30,955 nucleotides of DNA from JAPYWM01 sp964489015 (GTDB lineage Bacteria; Bacteroidota; Bacteroidia; SpSt-205): NCBI GenBank assembly GCA_964489015.1, contig CAZAXD010000024.1, positions 1-30,955 on the forward strand. Reading direction: 5' to 3'. The position numbers and the translations under genes were made by a program. Shown piece by piece: positions 7,307 through 15,067 of this stretch. Numbering within the stretch: position 1 is the first letter of the stretch; every line of letters begins with the position of its first letter. The notes beneath the pieces were generated by a model. The model saw only the letters and a list, made by a program, of their open reading frames with translations. It was not told where the DNA came from and did not search any database.

Positions 7307-8212
7307 TTAAAAAGTCCATAGGTTGTGCTCGAACTCGATCATTTGTTGCCGACGGAACTCAGACTGGTTCAGCGTCCTGGCTTCATCGCCAGAGACCACC
7401 GTCACATAAGAGGAGAAGCGGCGGAGTTCGAAAATTTCCCGCAAGGATCGGTCCTCGGCGTCATTGTAACGATTTCGCCACTGCGTTTCATCGAGCGCAT
7501 CCATCACATCCTTGTACCTAAAACACACCGCATCCTCATCAGCTAAGGCGCCCTTGGGATCCACAAGAACTAGACAGATGTACTGTACATCGTAGTACAT
7601 GTCTGAGCGGTTCTTGTCAAAGATTCGGTCTTCAATAACACGAGCAAGCGTGCGGTAATACTTTAGATAAGGGAAAGCTTGGGTAGCACTGGGCGTAGTC
7701 GCCGCATCGGAGGTTGGAGCGGCCCCCGGATCGCCTCCTAAATCACCGCCCAACTCATCACCGCCCAACTCATCACCGCCAAACTCATCACCGCCAAATT
7801 CATCGCCACCTCCCATTCCCGCATCTTCTCCTTCAAGGTCACCACCAGCTTGTCCACCACTTTCAATACGCCTAGAGTATGCATCAAAATCCTCAAAGGT
7901 AACCTGGCGACTAAGATTTTTGGGACTATACCCAACGAATTTCCCATCCTTGAAGCCTTTTAGCAAAGCTACAATAATCCCTTCACGGTTAATATGGGGG
8001 GACTTATCAGTAATGGGGTCTGTGCTGTAATTAGTGTACAACCGATAGCCTTCTTGTCCGCTCTCAATAGGGACATTAATCTTTTCCCTAAAATCGAGGG
8101 TAATAACGACCTTTTTTCGCCAGAAATGGTCGTCTGTTCTGGGAGGAAACTGCGCATACGCAGCACTGATCACGAATCCACTAAATAAAATGGCGAGATT
8201 ACGAGCACTCAT
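7307..8212 (-). CDS. gldN: T9SS / gliding motility protein GldN (PorN)
   Basis: 301 aa from the ATG at 8212. A signal peptide (about 1-20, ending AAYA before QFPP) precedes the family signature TDDHFWRKKVVITLDFREKI at about 26-45, and the conserved C-terminal half has YYDVQYICLVLVDPKG. GldN joins GldK in the periplasmic ring of the type IX secretion system. A TTG 12 nt upstream is also in frame, but the ATG one base after the gldM stop (TGATATG) fits better. Odd: residues about 117-178 form a Gly/Asp/Glu-rich linker, built partly of five-residue tandem repeats, that interrupts the domain; I know of no such insertion in standard GldN. A strong terminator follows. Confidence 0.95.
   Translation of the reverse strand: MSARNLAILFSGFVISAAYAQFPPRTDDHFWRKKVVITLDFREKINVPIESGQEGYRLYTNYSTDPITDKSPHINREGIIVALLKGFKDGKFVGYSPKNLSRQVTFEDFDAYSRRIESGGQAGGDLEGEDAGMGGGDEFGGDEFGGDELGGDELGGDLGGDPGAAPTSDAATTPSATQAFPYLKYYRTLARVIEDRIFDKNRSDMYYDVQYICLVLVDPKGALADEDAVCFRYKDVMDALDETQWRNRYNDAEDRSLREIFELRRFSSYVTVVSGDEARTLNQSEFRRQQMIEFEHNLWTF
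7743..7802 (-). repeat. 15-bp tandem repeat in gldN, four units
   Basis: Four consecutive 15-bp units (7743, 7758, 7773, 7788), differing at one or two bases, encode GGDE(F/L) in the acidic linker of GldN. Degenerate partial units flank them. In-frame units allow length change without loss of the gene. Confidence 0.9.
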
Positions 8213-8213
8213 A

Positions 8214-9923
8214 TCATTTACCAATAGTTACAGGAAACACTAATTCGCTGATAGAGAAGGCCTCTTTTACCTGCTTATTCTGGAAATTAACCCGAAAAAC
8301 ATCACTAAACTGGATGTACAAGACGTTACCGGGCTGAAGACCACGCGCATAGTCTGTGAGGTCTACACAAACCAAGGGTTTAGTCGCCACTTTAGAGGTG
8401 GGCACTGATCCTATTACCTGCGCGCCTGCGAGCCCTTTGACGACTTTGATCTCCGTCTTTTGTATGACATACCGAGCGTCTTCGGGGAGAGACTGCGCAA
8501 AGTCCCGATCAGGCTCTACCTGCACACATACGGTAGCAGTACGAGGAACGGGACTGGTACCATTGTAAGGCTCCTTATTGACATAGACGCGCAGAGCAGG
8601 ACGAGGAGGTGGAATGACTTTGTAGTCTAAACTACCCAGATCCACAAGCTGTCCACCCAGACGGGTCTTGACATTGAGGCGGCAAGTCTTTGCGTTGACG
8701 GCCGGTACCACGCGAAACTTCTTTTTGCTCTGCTTTGATCGCAAAACTTGAGCCTTATCAGAGGTGATAGCAGGATCGTAAAGCTCACCCAAGGCTGGCA
8801 CGTCTATATTGAGGTCATTCCCACACCCAGCATAAAGGATTTGTACGGCTGCCGAAGTAACGACGATTTCCGGCTTTACAACCTCGAAACTCTTGCTAAG
8901 CTTGAGCTCCTGGAATGAACCGTCAGCCTTAGGCACACGAGCAGTAATAGTGTACTGCTGCTTGCCTTTCCTTTGTCGACTGGGGATAACCGCCGCACTA
9001 GCCGGAATGCTAAACGTAGCCGTATAACCACCGCCTTCGAGCTTCATAGAGCCGGACCCAGAGAAAATAGGCTTAGCCTCTGAGCTTGTCGCTGCGACAA
9101 AAGCACGCGTCTCAAACTTCATCCCCGCTACTACAATCTCACTCCGAGGCGCATCAAAAAGGACAAGCGAGTCAATCTTGAAAGTAACTTCACCCAGTTT
9201 AGACTTAAGAAGATTGAGTAGCTCCGTTTCAATGACCCGCACATCGTTGATGTACTTGTAAATCACAGCTAGATTGGCCACAGCCGGTGTCATATGAAAG
9301 GTAAAGTACTCCCAGGTCTTATCTTGGGCTTCTTTCTCTTTCACATAGGGATTATCCTTGGGATCTACGGCCAGCTTCTCAAAGCCTTTTCCACCATTTG
9401 GAAGAATACCATTATTGTAAAAAGCATAGAAGCGGGTGGCCCAGTCCACGAAAGAATCGAGAAGACGGTGCATTTCCAGAGCCTTGCCTTCGCCGCGACC
9501 ATTATTAGCCGCATCATCATCTCCCATCCAAAAGCGGTAGTTATTTTCCCGCTCATCAAGGCGCTTGAGTCGACCAGTCTCGGGATCTTTACCAGCCACA
9601 CGCTCCTCAAATAGCGCACCTGCGTACCCCTTAAGTAGCCCCACTACAGAGTCGACTTTAGCCCGGACGCGATCGACTTCCAGAATGAGTGGCTCATTTT
9701 TTCGATTACCTTGCTCGATTTCCTTCTGAATAGCTGCCTTTATGGCCTCCACAAGAACATAGTTGTTTTCTTGAAACTTGTTAGCCGTATTTTGCAGGGA
9801 GTCTGCTAAGTTTTGAAAGGCCTGAAGCACCTCGGCGCTCACATTGAGGGCGAGGAGAGCCGTGAGCACTAGGTACATCAGGTTAATCATCTTCTGACGG
9901 GGCGTCAGCTTACCACTAGCCAT
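8214..9923 (-). CDS. gldM: T9SS motor protein GldM (PorM)
   Basis: 569 aa. It starts MASGKLTPRQKMINLMYLVL, with one N-terminal membrane helix at about 12-33 and a long periplasmic part. The helical region (about 35-220) carries a Gly/Asn/Asp-rich loop around EGKALEMHRLL, and C-terminal beta-rich domains contain two Cys-containing segments (YAGCGND and KTCRLNV). GldM spans the periplasm as a dimer, contacting GldL through its helix and the GldK/GldN ring through its far end, transmitting motor rotation. The start is 6 nt after the gldL stop and the stop is 1 nt before the gldN ATG, so the genes are closely coupled. Length is close to the usual 510-560 aa. Confidence 0.96.
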   Translation of the reverse strand: MASGKLTPRQKMINLMYLVLTALLALNVSAEVLQAFQNLADSLQNTANKFQENNYVLVEAIKAAIQKEIEQGNRKNEPLILEVDRVRAKVDSVVGLLKGYAGALFEERVAGKDPETGRLKRLDERENNYRFWMGDDDAANNGRGEGKALEMHRLLDSFVDWATRFYAFYNNGILPNGGKGFEKLAVDPKDNPYVKEKEAQDKTWEYFTFHMTPAVANLAVIYKYINDVRVIETELLNLLKSKLGEVTFKIDSLVLFDAPRSEIVVAGMKFETRAFVAATSSEAKPIFSGSGSMKLEGGGYTATFSIPASAAVIPSRQRKGKQQYTITARVPKADGSFQELKLSKSFEVVKPEIVVTSAAVQILYAGCGNDLNIDVPALGELYDPAITSDKAQVLRSKQSKKKFRVVPAVNAKTCRLNVKTRLGGQLVDLGSLDYKVIPPPRPALRVYVNKEPYNGTSPVPRTATVCVQVEPDRDFAQSLPEDARYVIQKTEIKVVKGLAGAQVIGSVPTSKVATKPLVCVDLTDYARGLQPGNVLYIQFSDVFRVNFQNKQVKEAFSISELVFPVTIGK

Positions 9924-9929
9924 AGCCCA

Positions 9930-10787
9930 TTAGCGTTGAAGTGCCGTAGATATACCTGAGAGCATGCCACCGTAGACAGCATTGAGACCCCGAAGGTTGG
10001 CATTGAGGGATACAAGCTCCTGACGGAGGCTCTCAGCGTCTTGCGAGGTGGCTTCGATGCTGGAAAGCACACGACCAAGCCCGCCGTAGAATCGGCCGAT
10101 GGAGGCGATGTGCTTCTGAATCTCTTGCAACTCAGACTCGTATACGTTATTAAGCTGTGAGATCGTGTGAGAGAGCTGTTTGAGCTGAGCTTGGTAAGAT
10201 TGAATATCGCCGAAGGAGGCCGCTATTTTACCCATTGCGTCGGCAGTGACAGCATAGCTATTAGTGAGCCGCTCTACCTGAGCAGAGGCTTGCTGAACCT
10301 TGTCCGCAAAGTCTCTAGTCACGAGTGCAGCATCTGTAATGCCAGTTAAGTTATCGACATTGACACGAAGACCTTCTATGGCGTTGGCCAGACCCTCGAG
10401 CAAATCTGGGGTGAGACTAGTTTCTTGTAAAGAGCGAATGCCCTGACCGATACCAGGCAGCATACCTCCTCCACCCATCATACCACCAGCCAGCAGGTCA
10501 GGTGCTTCTTCCTCAGACTCTTCAGCCAACTGCGGAAATACTTTGGCCCAGTCCCAGTGCTTTTCATCCTCAGGCAGGGGTTCCAAGCCGGATACAAAGA
10601 ACACAGCCGCTTCCGTCCCAAGTCCGACAATAAGCATCTCGTTCGCACCAGGCAAGTGCAAGATCTTGAAAAGCGCACCGATAATAACCACGCTTGCCCC
10701 CCAGGCATAGAGATACTTCATTGCAACACGGTAACCCCTCGAGCGAAGCAACGCATCGAAACCGCCTTGTTGTTTCTTGCTAGCCAT
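9930..10787 (-). CDS. gldL: T9SS motor protein GldL (PorL)
   Basis: 285 aa. I set the start at the ATG at 10787 (MASKKQQGGFD), not the in-frame start at 10853, which would lie inside gldK and add an unrelated Cys/Trp-rich leader. Two membrane helices (about 24-44 and 50-68) contain the family core GASVVIIGALFKILH and GLGTEAAVFF. Glu59 is the conserved membrane-embedded acidic residue thought to carry protons. A long cytoplasmic helical, coiled-coil tail follows. GldL with GldM is the proton-driven motor of the type IX system. A near-match promoter (AAATTTTG, 7 of 8) ends 5 nt before this start, so separate expression is possible. Confidence 0.95.
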   Translation of the reverse strand: MASKKQQGGFDALLRSRGYRVAMKYLYAWGASVVIIGALFKILHLPGANEMLIVGLGTEAAVFFVSGLEPLPEDEKHWDWAKVFPQLAEESEEEAPDLLAGGMMGGGGMLPGIGQGIRSLQETSLTPDLLEGLANAIEGLRVNVDNLTGITDAALVTRDFADKVQQASAQVERLTNSYAVTADAMGKIAASFGDIQSYQAQLKQLSHTISQLNNVYESELQEIQKHIASIGRFYGGLGRVLSSIEATSQDAESLRQELVSLNANLRGLNAVYGGMLSGISTALQR

Positions 10788-10813
10788 ATCTACAAAATTT
10801 TTGGATAACGTTT

Positions 10814-11893
10814 TTACATAGCGCCAGAACGACCAATCACAGAAAGAACACAACGGAAACCAATATGAGACCTGGTCGTATCGGCATATTCATAGTCCCT
10901 TGTACCTACCGTTACAAAGTAAGCAACATCATTCCAGCCGCCACCCCGAACAACGCGACGCCGATTTTGCTTACGAGGGTCACGATAAACGGGATTCAAG
11001 TCGTGCGCATAGGCAATAGGCCCCGTTTCTTCGAAGTCATCTTCACACCACTCCGCCACATTGCCCACCATGTGATAAAGTCCATAGTCATTCGGAAAGT
11101 AAGACCTAACCGGCGCAGTGTATTCAAAACCATCCGCAATGTAGTCACCTCGACCAGGCTTGAAATTCACGAGCGGGCAACCCTTAGAATTTCTAGTATA
11201 AGGACCAAGCCATGGATAAATCTTATGCTCATACCCACCCCGCGCTGCATACTCCCATTCCGCTTCCGTGGGCAGACGAAAACGAGGCACCGGCGGAAGC
11301 TCGCGCTCGGTACGATAAGCATTATAAAATAAAGTGCGCCAGTTGCAGAAAGCCTGAGCAGCATACCAATTCATCCCCACCACAGGATATTCATCAAAAG
11401 CAGGATGCCAGTAATAATTTTCAACCAGAGGCTCGTTATAAACGAAATTCCCAAAGTCCCGATTCCAAACCTGAGTATCTGGATAGACTAGGCGCAGGTA
11501 CTCTTCTTGATTATTAATCTTCTTGCCATAGTAACGCTCCATGAAACTAAAGACACTATCCATGAAGGCCTTCTCGCTTCCCGCCGCAACCTCGTCTACA
11601 AACTGCCGATATTCATTGTTGGATATTTCCGTGTCGTCAATATGAAAAGAGCTAAGTGTAATCTGCCGGATGCGAGCATTTTGCGAATAATTTACATCTT
11701 GCTCGTTGCTCCCCATGTGGAAAGTACCGGCTGGGATAGTCACCATGCCATAAGGCAGGGGATTATCCCACTTAGGACGATTTTTTACGCCAGTGAGCTC
11801 GCCTCGCGCACCAGTCTCGCCTCCACCACAAGCACTAAGGATTAAGCTCATTCCAATACCCGCAGCTAGCAGCAGCTTACCTCTCATACGCAT
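10814..11893 (-). CDS. gldK: T9SS ring lipoprotein GldK (PorK)
   Basis: 359 aa from the ATG at 11893. The N-terminus MRMRGKLLLAAGIGMSLILS followed by AC is a lipoprotein signal with the acylated residue Cys22. The rest is a formylglycine-generating-enzyme-like fold: MVTIPAGTFHMGSNE near residue 50, FHIDDTEISNNEYRQF, PVVGMNWYAAQAFCNW, RLPTEAEWEYAARGG and RVVRGGGWND. It is thought to be structural, not catalytic, forming the periplasmic ring under the outer membrane with GldN. An upstream ATG at 11929 is rejected because the promoter -7 element (11909-11916) lies downstream of it. Order porP-K-L-M-N matches the Porphyromonas arrangement. Confidence 0.95.
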   Translation of the reverse strand: MRMRGKLLLAAGIGMSLILSACGGGETGARGELTGVKNRPKWDNPLPYGMVTIPAGTFHMGSNEQDVNYSQNARIRQITLSSFHIDDTEISNNEYRQFVDEVAAGSEKAFMDSVFSFMERYYGKKINNQEEYLRLVYPDTQVWNRDFGNFVYNEPLVENYYWHPAFDEYPVVGMNWYAAQAFCNWRTLFYNAYRTERELPPVPRFRLPTEAEWEYAARGGYEHKIYPWLGPYTRNSKGCPLVNFKPGRGDYIADGFEYTAPVRSYFPNDYGLYHMVGNVAEWCEDDFEETGPIAYAHDLNPVYRDPRKQNRRRVVRGGGWNDVAYFVTVGTRDYEYADTTRSHIGFRCVLSVIGRSGAM

Positions 11894-11908
11894 AAGGTTT
11901 GTTGCAGG

Positions 11909-11937
11909 CAAATATACGAGGTTTTTCATAATTGCAA
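11909..11937 (-). promoter_or_regulatory. Promoter of gldKLMN
   Basis: On the minus strand TTG (11937-11935) is followed, after exactly 18 nt, by TATATTTG (11916-11909), the Bacteroidota -33/-7 pair. It lies between the porP stop and gldK, leaving a leader of roughly 10 nt. The porP promoter has the same 18-nt spacing. Confidence 0.7.
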
Positions 11938-11947
11938 GTAGCTATTT

Positions 11948-12877
11948 TTAACGAAAGTCTTTTCGATCACGAACCCCATAATCCGGCGGAATCAGCCTCA
12001 AGGCAGGCGCAAACGTATAGACAAGTACGATCTCATGCGAGCCCGTCGTCACAGCACCCAAGCGCGACAAGGTATAGTCATAAGAGTAGCCCACGTACAG
12101 CGCTTCCGTAGCCTGAAGGCCCAGTACTGCACACACCGCATCCCCTAATCGATAAGAAGCCCCGAGCACAACCGGCTGCACCCGTAGTAAGAGATTTAAG
12201 TCAAGCATATATTGACTTTGGGCTAGCTTAAAAAACACGGAAGGCTGCAAGCTAATAGTTTCAGACAAGCGGGCCGTATAACCAGCTGTAGCATAAAAGT
12301 GCCTGTAGACACGCGAGCGGCCTGTCGAGGTAAATTCTTTTAGCCTAGGCTCTGTCAGATGAAGCGCAGAGAAGCCCGCGTAAAACTTATCCTCTGGAAG
12401 CGAGAAGTAAACACCCGCATTGACATCCGGCAATAGAATAGAAGTCGCTCGATTGAATAACGTAGGATCAGGAATTTGCTCAGGCCGCAGGGAGGCGCCA
12501 TCCAGGGATTTATTGATCACCCCACCACTTACCCCAAGCTGCAGAGCTGTCCCATTCGTCCCGAAAGGAATTCGAAACGCATAAGCCGCCTTAATATCAG
12601 CCGTTCGGAAGGGGCCTATCTGATCCCCAGATAACGCAAGACCTACCCCACCCCGTAAAAACGAAACAGGGGTATTGACATTTAATCCAAAAGTCGTAGG
12701 ATGCCCATCAATGCCCACCCATTGTACACGGCCTAAACCTACAATCTGCCATGCGCCAGCATAGCCTGCAGCGGCGGGATTGAGACCAAAGCGGTTATAC
12801 ATGTACTGGGTGAACTGAGGATCCTGCTGCGCTAGAAGGACACCCCCATAAGCTAAAAGTAGCCAGCAACGCCGCAC
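11948..12877 (-). CDS. porP: PorP/SprF family T9SS outer-membrane protein
   Basis: 309 aa with a GTG start. A short signal peptide (MRRCWLLLAYGGVLLAQQ) precedes the family signature DPQFTQYMYNRFGLNPAAAG. A predicted outer-membrane beta-barrel follows, with repeated aromatic/Gly-rich strands such as DAVCAVLGLQATEALYVGYS. PorP in Porphyromonas is required for T9SS secretion; SprF-type paralogues serve specific adhesins. Being directly upstream of gldK argues for the core PorP role. The GTG lies 5 nt after TAAGTTTG, suggesting leaderless translation from GTG. No terminator separates it from gldK, so read-through into gldK is likely in addition to the internal promoter. Confidence 0.93.
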   Translation of the reverse strand: MRRCWLLLAYGGVLLAQQDPQFTQYMYNRFGLNPAAAGYAGAWQIVGLGRVQWVGIDGHPTTFGLNVNTPVSFLRGGVGLALSGDQIGPFRTADIKAAYAFRIPFGTNGTALQLGVSGGVINKSLDGASLRPEQIPDPTLFNRATSILLPDVNAGVYFSLPEDKFYAGFSALHLTEPRLKEFTSTGRSRVYRHFYATAGYTARLSETISLQPSVFFKLAQSQYMLDLNLLLRVQPVVLGASYRLGDAVCAVLGLQATEALYVGYSYDYTLSRLGAVTTGSHEIVLVYTFAPALRLIPPDYGVRDRKDFR

Positions 12878-12882
12878 GAGGG

Positions 12883-12911
12883 CAAACTTAAGGCTTTTTT
12901 GACAAAAGCAA
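12883..12911 (-). promoter_or_regulatory. Promoter of porP
   Basis: On the minus strand TTG (12911-12909), an 18-nt spacer and TAAGTTTG (12890-12883) form a full -33/-7 pair in the 42-bp gap after hemD. The -7 element ends 5 nt before the GTG start. Confidence 0.72.
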
Positions 12912-12919
12912 GGGGGGGA

Positions 12920-13663
12920 TCACTGCTGGCGCAAAAACTGACTTAGTAGTGCTAGAAGCGACGGAACGCCGGGCTTGGGCGCATAGTCCGCAATGCGCAG
13001 GCCATAACTCTCTGCTACCCGATGCGTATCCTCCCCGTATACTAACACGGTCGTAGCACCTTGCTGATAGTGCGGGTGTGCTTGAAACCAACCAATCACG
13101 CTCGTTGGCGAAGGAAAGCATAGCACAGAAAAGCGCCGCCGCCGAAGCTCTGGCGGCAAAGGCAAATAGTGCACATGGTAAACCTTCACGGTTTGCACAG
13201 CTAGCCGAGCTCGTTCTGCTTCTTCAAAAAACTGCAGAGGCGCCGCGCCCCCGCCTACATATAGATACTTTAGGCTAGCATACTTTTTCATGTAGGGAAT
13301 CAGACCCGATAAACTATTTGCCTGGGCATAGATACGCCGACGCAAAGCTCCATTGACATACTGATAAACCTGCTGTCCCACCGCTTCGCCTGTACACAGG
13401 AAGCGACTCTCAGCGGGAACCTCCAGACGCATCTCACGCATGAGCCGAAAAAAATGCTCAACCGCCTGGCGACTCGAAAAAATGTAAGCATTAAAATCTA
13501 ACGGACTAATGCCCTGTTCTCGGAATTCGGCCAAGGCATAGCCCTGGGTCTCTATGAGATTGCTAAAGGCGAGCTCCACCTTCCATGACCGGGCTAGTTC
13601 GTAATAAGGCGAATCCGCAGCCGGTGGCGCCATGGCAATAAAAATACTTCGAATTCGCTTCAT
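12920..13663 (-). CDS. hemD: Uroporphyrinogen-III synthase
   Basis: 247 aa from the ATG at 13663, which overlaps the DUF4271 stop (ATGA); the longer in-frame extension upstream lies wholly inside that gene and is rejected. The Bacteroidota HemD pattern is clear: SPYYELARSWKVELAF near the start, then FREQGISPLDFNAYIFSSRQ and AVEHFFRLMREMRLEVP, and a C-terminal half with FSVLCFPSPTSVIGWF. The enzyme cyclises hydroxymethylbilane to uroporphyrinogen III in heme and sirohaem synthesis. Other heme genes are not nearby. HemD sequences are weakly conserved across bacteria, but this lineage-specific form and the DUF4271 neighbour make the call firm. Confidence 0.88.
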   Translation of the reverse strand: MKRIRSIFIAMAPPAADSPYYELARSWKVELAFSNLIETQGYALAEFREQGISPLDFNAYIFSSRQAVEHFFRLMREMRLEVPAESRFLCTGEAVGQQVYQYVNGALRRRIYAQANSLSGLIPYMKKYASLKYLYVGGGAAPLQFFEEAERARLAVQTVKVYHVHYLPLPPELRRRRFSVLCFPSPTSVIGWFQAHPHYQQGATTVLVYGEDTHRVAESYGLRIADYAPKPGVPSLLALLSQFLRQQ

Positions 13664-14589
13664 GCCCCAATCAGAAGGTAGAGTGATAAATAACCTGTGC
13701 AAAGGTATAGAAACTGCGGGAATCGGAGGGCTAAGAGCCCAGCCCGACCACCCCACGCAAGCCATCCCCACCATGGCTGCGGCCAGCTGACGGCAAGCAG
13801 AAAGGTAATCCACAAAATAGACACCCAACTCTGCCAGAGTTTGTTGAGCGATAAACGCTGTTGTATTGAGTATATGACTTCTATACCGGTCCCGAGTAAA
13901 AAGAAAACCACATGATCAGGCCAAAGCATCAGCAAAGTAGAAACCACCATCAGACTAGACAAGGCCGTCTCAAAGGGGAGAGGTACTTGCTTCGTCCACG
14001 GCCCACGCCACTGTGCTTCCCGAAAGGAGGCGCCATAAGCCGCTAATAGGCCCCACAACCCCAAGCCTGCTGCCCAGACCCACAAGGGGATACGCCTCGG
14101 CTGGAGAGAATGTCTCATAGGCGTGGGCTCCGAGTGTGGTATGCGACGGACTATCCATAACCGGCTTGTATCGATAGGCCAGGCTACCGGGCCCTTGAGT
14201 GCATACACATAGATGCCCCCCATCAACCCACCAGCTCCTTCCCACTTTATTCGGACTTTCAGGTCGCCTGGGACTCTTATTGGAACAGCCAGGTGGTGCG
14301 TATCACCCCGATAGATGAGAGCCTCGCTGAGGTAGAGCGTAAACGCCCCATGCAGGTCATACAGGTAGAGCCACCCTGGCTCAGACAAATGAATAAGCCG
14401 CTCAACCTGCCAAGGCTGCTCGCTATAACTAGGCACGATTCCTCCGGTCCAAAGGCCGCTTAGCTCCTGCACGACGTGATACGTCGAGGCCTCAGGTACC
14501 GGTAGCGGGGGTGCCACGGGCAGTGGCCATAAGGTACGCCCCCAAATCATGTACATTTGCCCAAGCAGTACGTAACTTATGTATCGCAT
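13660..14589 (-). CDS. DUF4271-type membrane protein
   Basis: 309 aa. An N-terminal hydrophobic segment is followed by a soluble extracytoplasmic beta-like region (about 30-160). From about residue 165 on there are five or six membrane helices, with FRFPQFLYLC-like residues near the end. I assign DUF4271 chiefly because members of this family of unknown function sit immediately upstream of hemD in Bacteroidota, plus the overall architecture. The soluble N-terminal part could be secreted-side sensing or binding. The start overlaps the ispF start head-to-head by 11 bp; an alternative ATG at 14556 would remove the overlap. A TAACTTTG element lies 21 nt upstream, inside ispF. Confidence 0.7.
   Translation of the reverse strand: MRYISYVLLGQMYMIWGRTLWPLPVAPPLPVPEASTYHVVQELSGLWTGGIVPSYSEQPWQVERLIHLSEPGWLYLYDLHGAFTLYLSEALIYRGDTHHLAVPIRVPGDLKVRIKWEGAGGLMGGIYVYALKGPVAWPIDTSRLWIVRRIPHSEPTPMRHSLQPRRIPLWVWAAGLGLWGLLAAYGASFREAQWRGPWTKQVPLPFETALSSLMVVSTLLMLWPDHVVFFLLGTGIEVIYSIQQRLSLNKLWQSWVSILWITFLLAVSWPQPWWGWLAWGGRAGLLALRFPQFLYLCTGYLSLYLLIGA
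14552..14559 (+). promoter_or_regulatory. Candidate -7 element (TACATTTG) of ispF
   Basis: Exact TAnnTTTG match 19 nt upstream of the ispF ATG, inside the first codons of the oppositely oriented DUF4271 gene. No -33 TTG at the expected distance. Confidence 0.5.
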
Positions 14590-15067
14590 CGGGATGGGCT
14601 ATGACGTGCACAAAGTTAGTCACGGGCGACGCCTGTACCTCGGCGGAGTACTGATACCGTGGGAATATGGTCTCGAAGGTCACTCCGATGCTGATGTGCT
14701 TTTACATGCGATCACCGATGCGCTTTTGGGTGCGCTAAGCTTAGGCGACATCGGGCAGCACTTCCCGCCGAGTGAGGCGCGCTGGAAGGACCGGGCTTCT
14801 AGCTATTTTGTACAGGCAGCGCTACGCTTAGTCCACGAGGCCGGCTGGCAGGTCGTGAATGTTGATAGCACCATCATCGCCCAGGCGCCGAAGCTCTCAC
14901 CCCATTACGAGGCGATTCGCGCTAAGATTGCGGAGCTTCTGCAGGTACCTCCTCAAGTCGTAAGCATCAAAGCCACCACGCCCGAAGGCCTCGACAGCTT
15001 GGGACGCGGAGAGGGTATAGCCGCTTATGCGGTGGTGCTACTAGAACGGCGGCCGAGCTTCCAGTGA
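14579..15067 (+). CDS. ispF: 2-C-methyl-D-erythritol 2,4-cyclodiphosphate synthase
   Basis: 162 aa, the family length. The N-terminus MYRIGMGYDVHKV supplies metal ligands Asp9 and His11. HSDADVLLHA (35-44) supplies His43, and the signature LGDIGQHFPPS follows at about 55-65. TTPEGLDSLGRGEGIAAYAV near the end is the conserved C-terminal loop. The enzyme cyclises CDP-methylerythritol phosphate in the MEP isoprenoid pathway as a trimer. It is a lone plus-strand gene wedged between two minus-strand blocks, overlapping DUF4271 by 11 bp at its start and the dioxygenase by 43 bp at its end, so both ends are shared with other genes. Confidence 0.96.
   Translation: MYRIGMGYDVHKVSHGRRLYLGGVLIPWEYGLEGHSDADVLLHAITDALLGALSLGDIGQHFPPSEARWKDRASSYFVQAALRLVHEAGWQVVNVDSTIIAQAPKLSPHYEAIRAKIAELLQVPPQVVSIKATTPEGLDSLGRGEGIAAYAVVLLERRPSFQ
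14611..14618 (-). promoter_or_regulatory. Candidate -7 element (TAACTTTG) of DUF4271-hemD
   Basis: Exact TAnnTTTG match on the minus strand 21 nt before the DUF4271 ATG, located inside ispF codons 11-14. No good -33 TTG. If real, its transcript and that of ispF are complementary at their 5' ends. Confidence 0.4.

Noticed and set aside
7743..7802. GGDEF motifs in the gldN product, as in diguanylate cyclases
   Set aside because: They are part of a five-residue tandem repeat in a low-complexity linker; no cyclase domain surrounds them.
7743..7802. Short direct repeats that could suggest a CRISPR array
   Set aside because: Units are 15 bp, contiguous without spacers, and in frame inside gldN.
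9294..9614. 106-codon plus-strand frame with hydrophobic start
   Set aside because: Lies entirely antisense within gldM and has no promoter-like element.
10788..10853. Upstream start extending gldL by 22 codons
   Set aside because: The extension lies in gldK coding sequence and gives a Cys/Trp-rich leader that does not fit a GldL N-terminus.
10865..11845. Open frames of 112-155 codons on the plus strand
   Set aside because: They are antisense to gldK, whose reading frame and family match are clear; compositions are unlike real proteins.
11894..11929. Upstream ATG extending gldK by 12 codons
   Set aside because: The promoter -7 element lies between it and the chosen start, and the shorter form begins with a normal lipoprotein signal.
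13664..13828. Upstream start extending hemD by 55 codons
   Set aside because: It falls inside the DUF4271 gene; the ATGA overlap start at 13663 gives a normal-length HemD.
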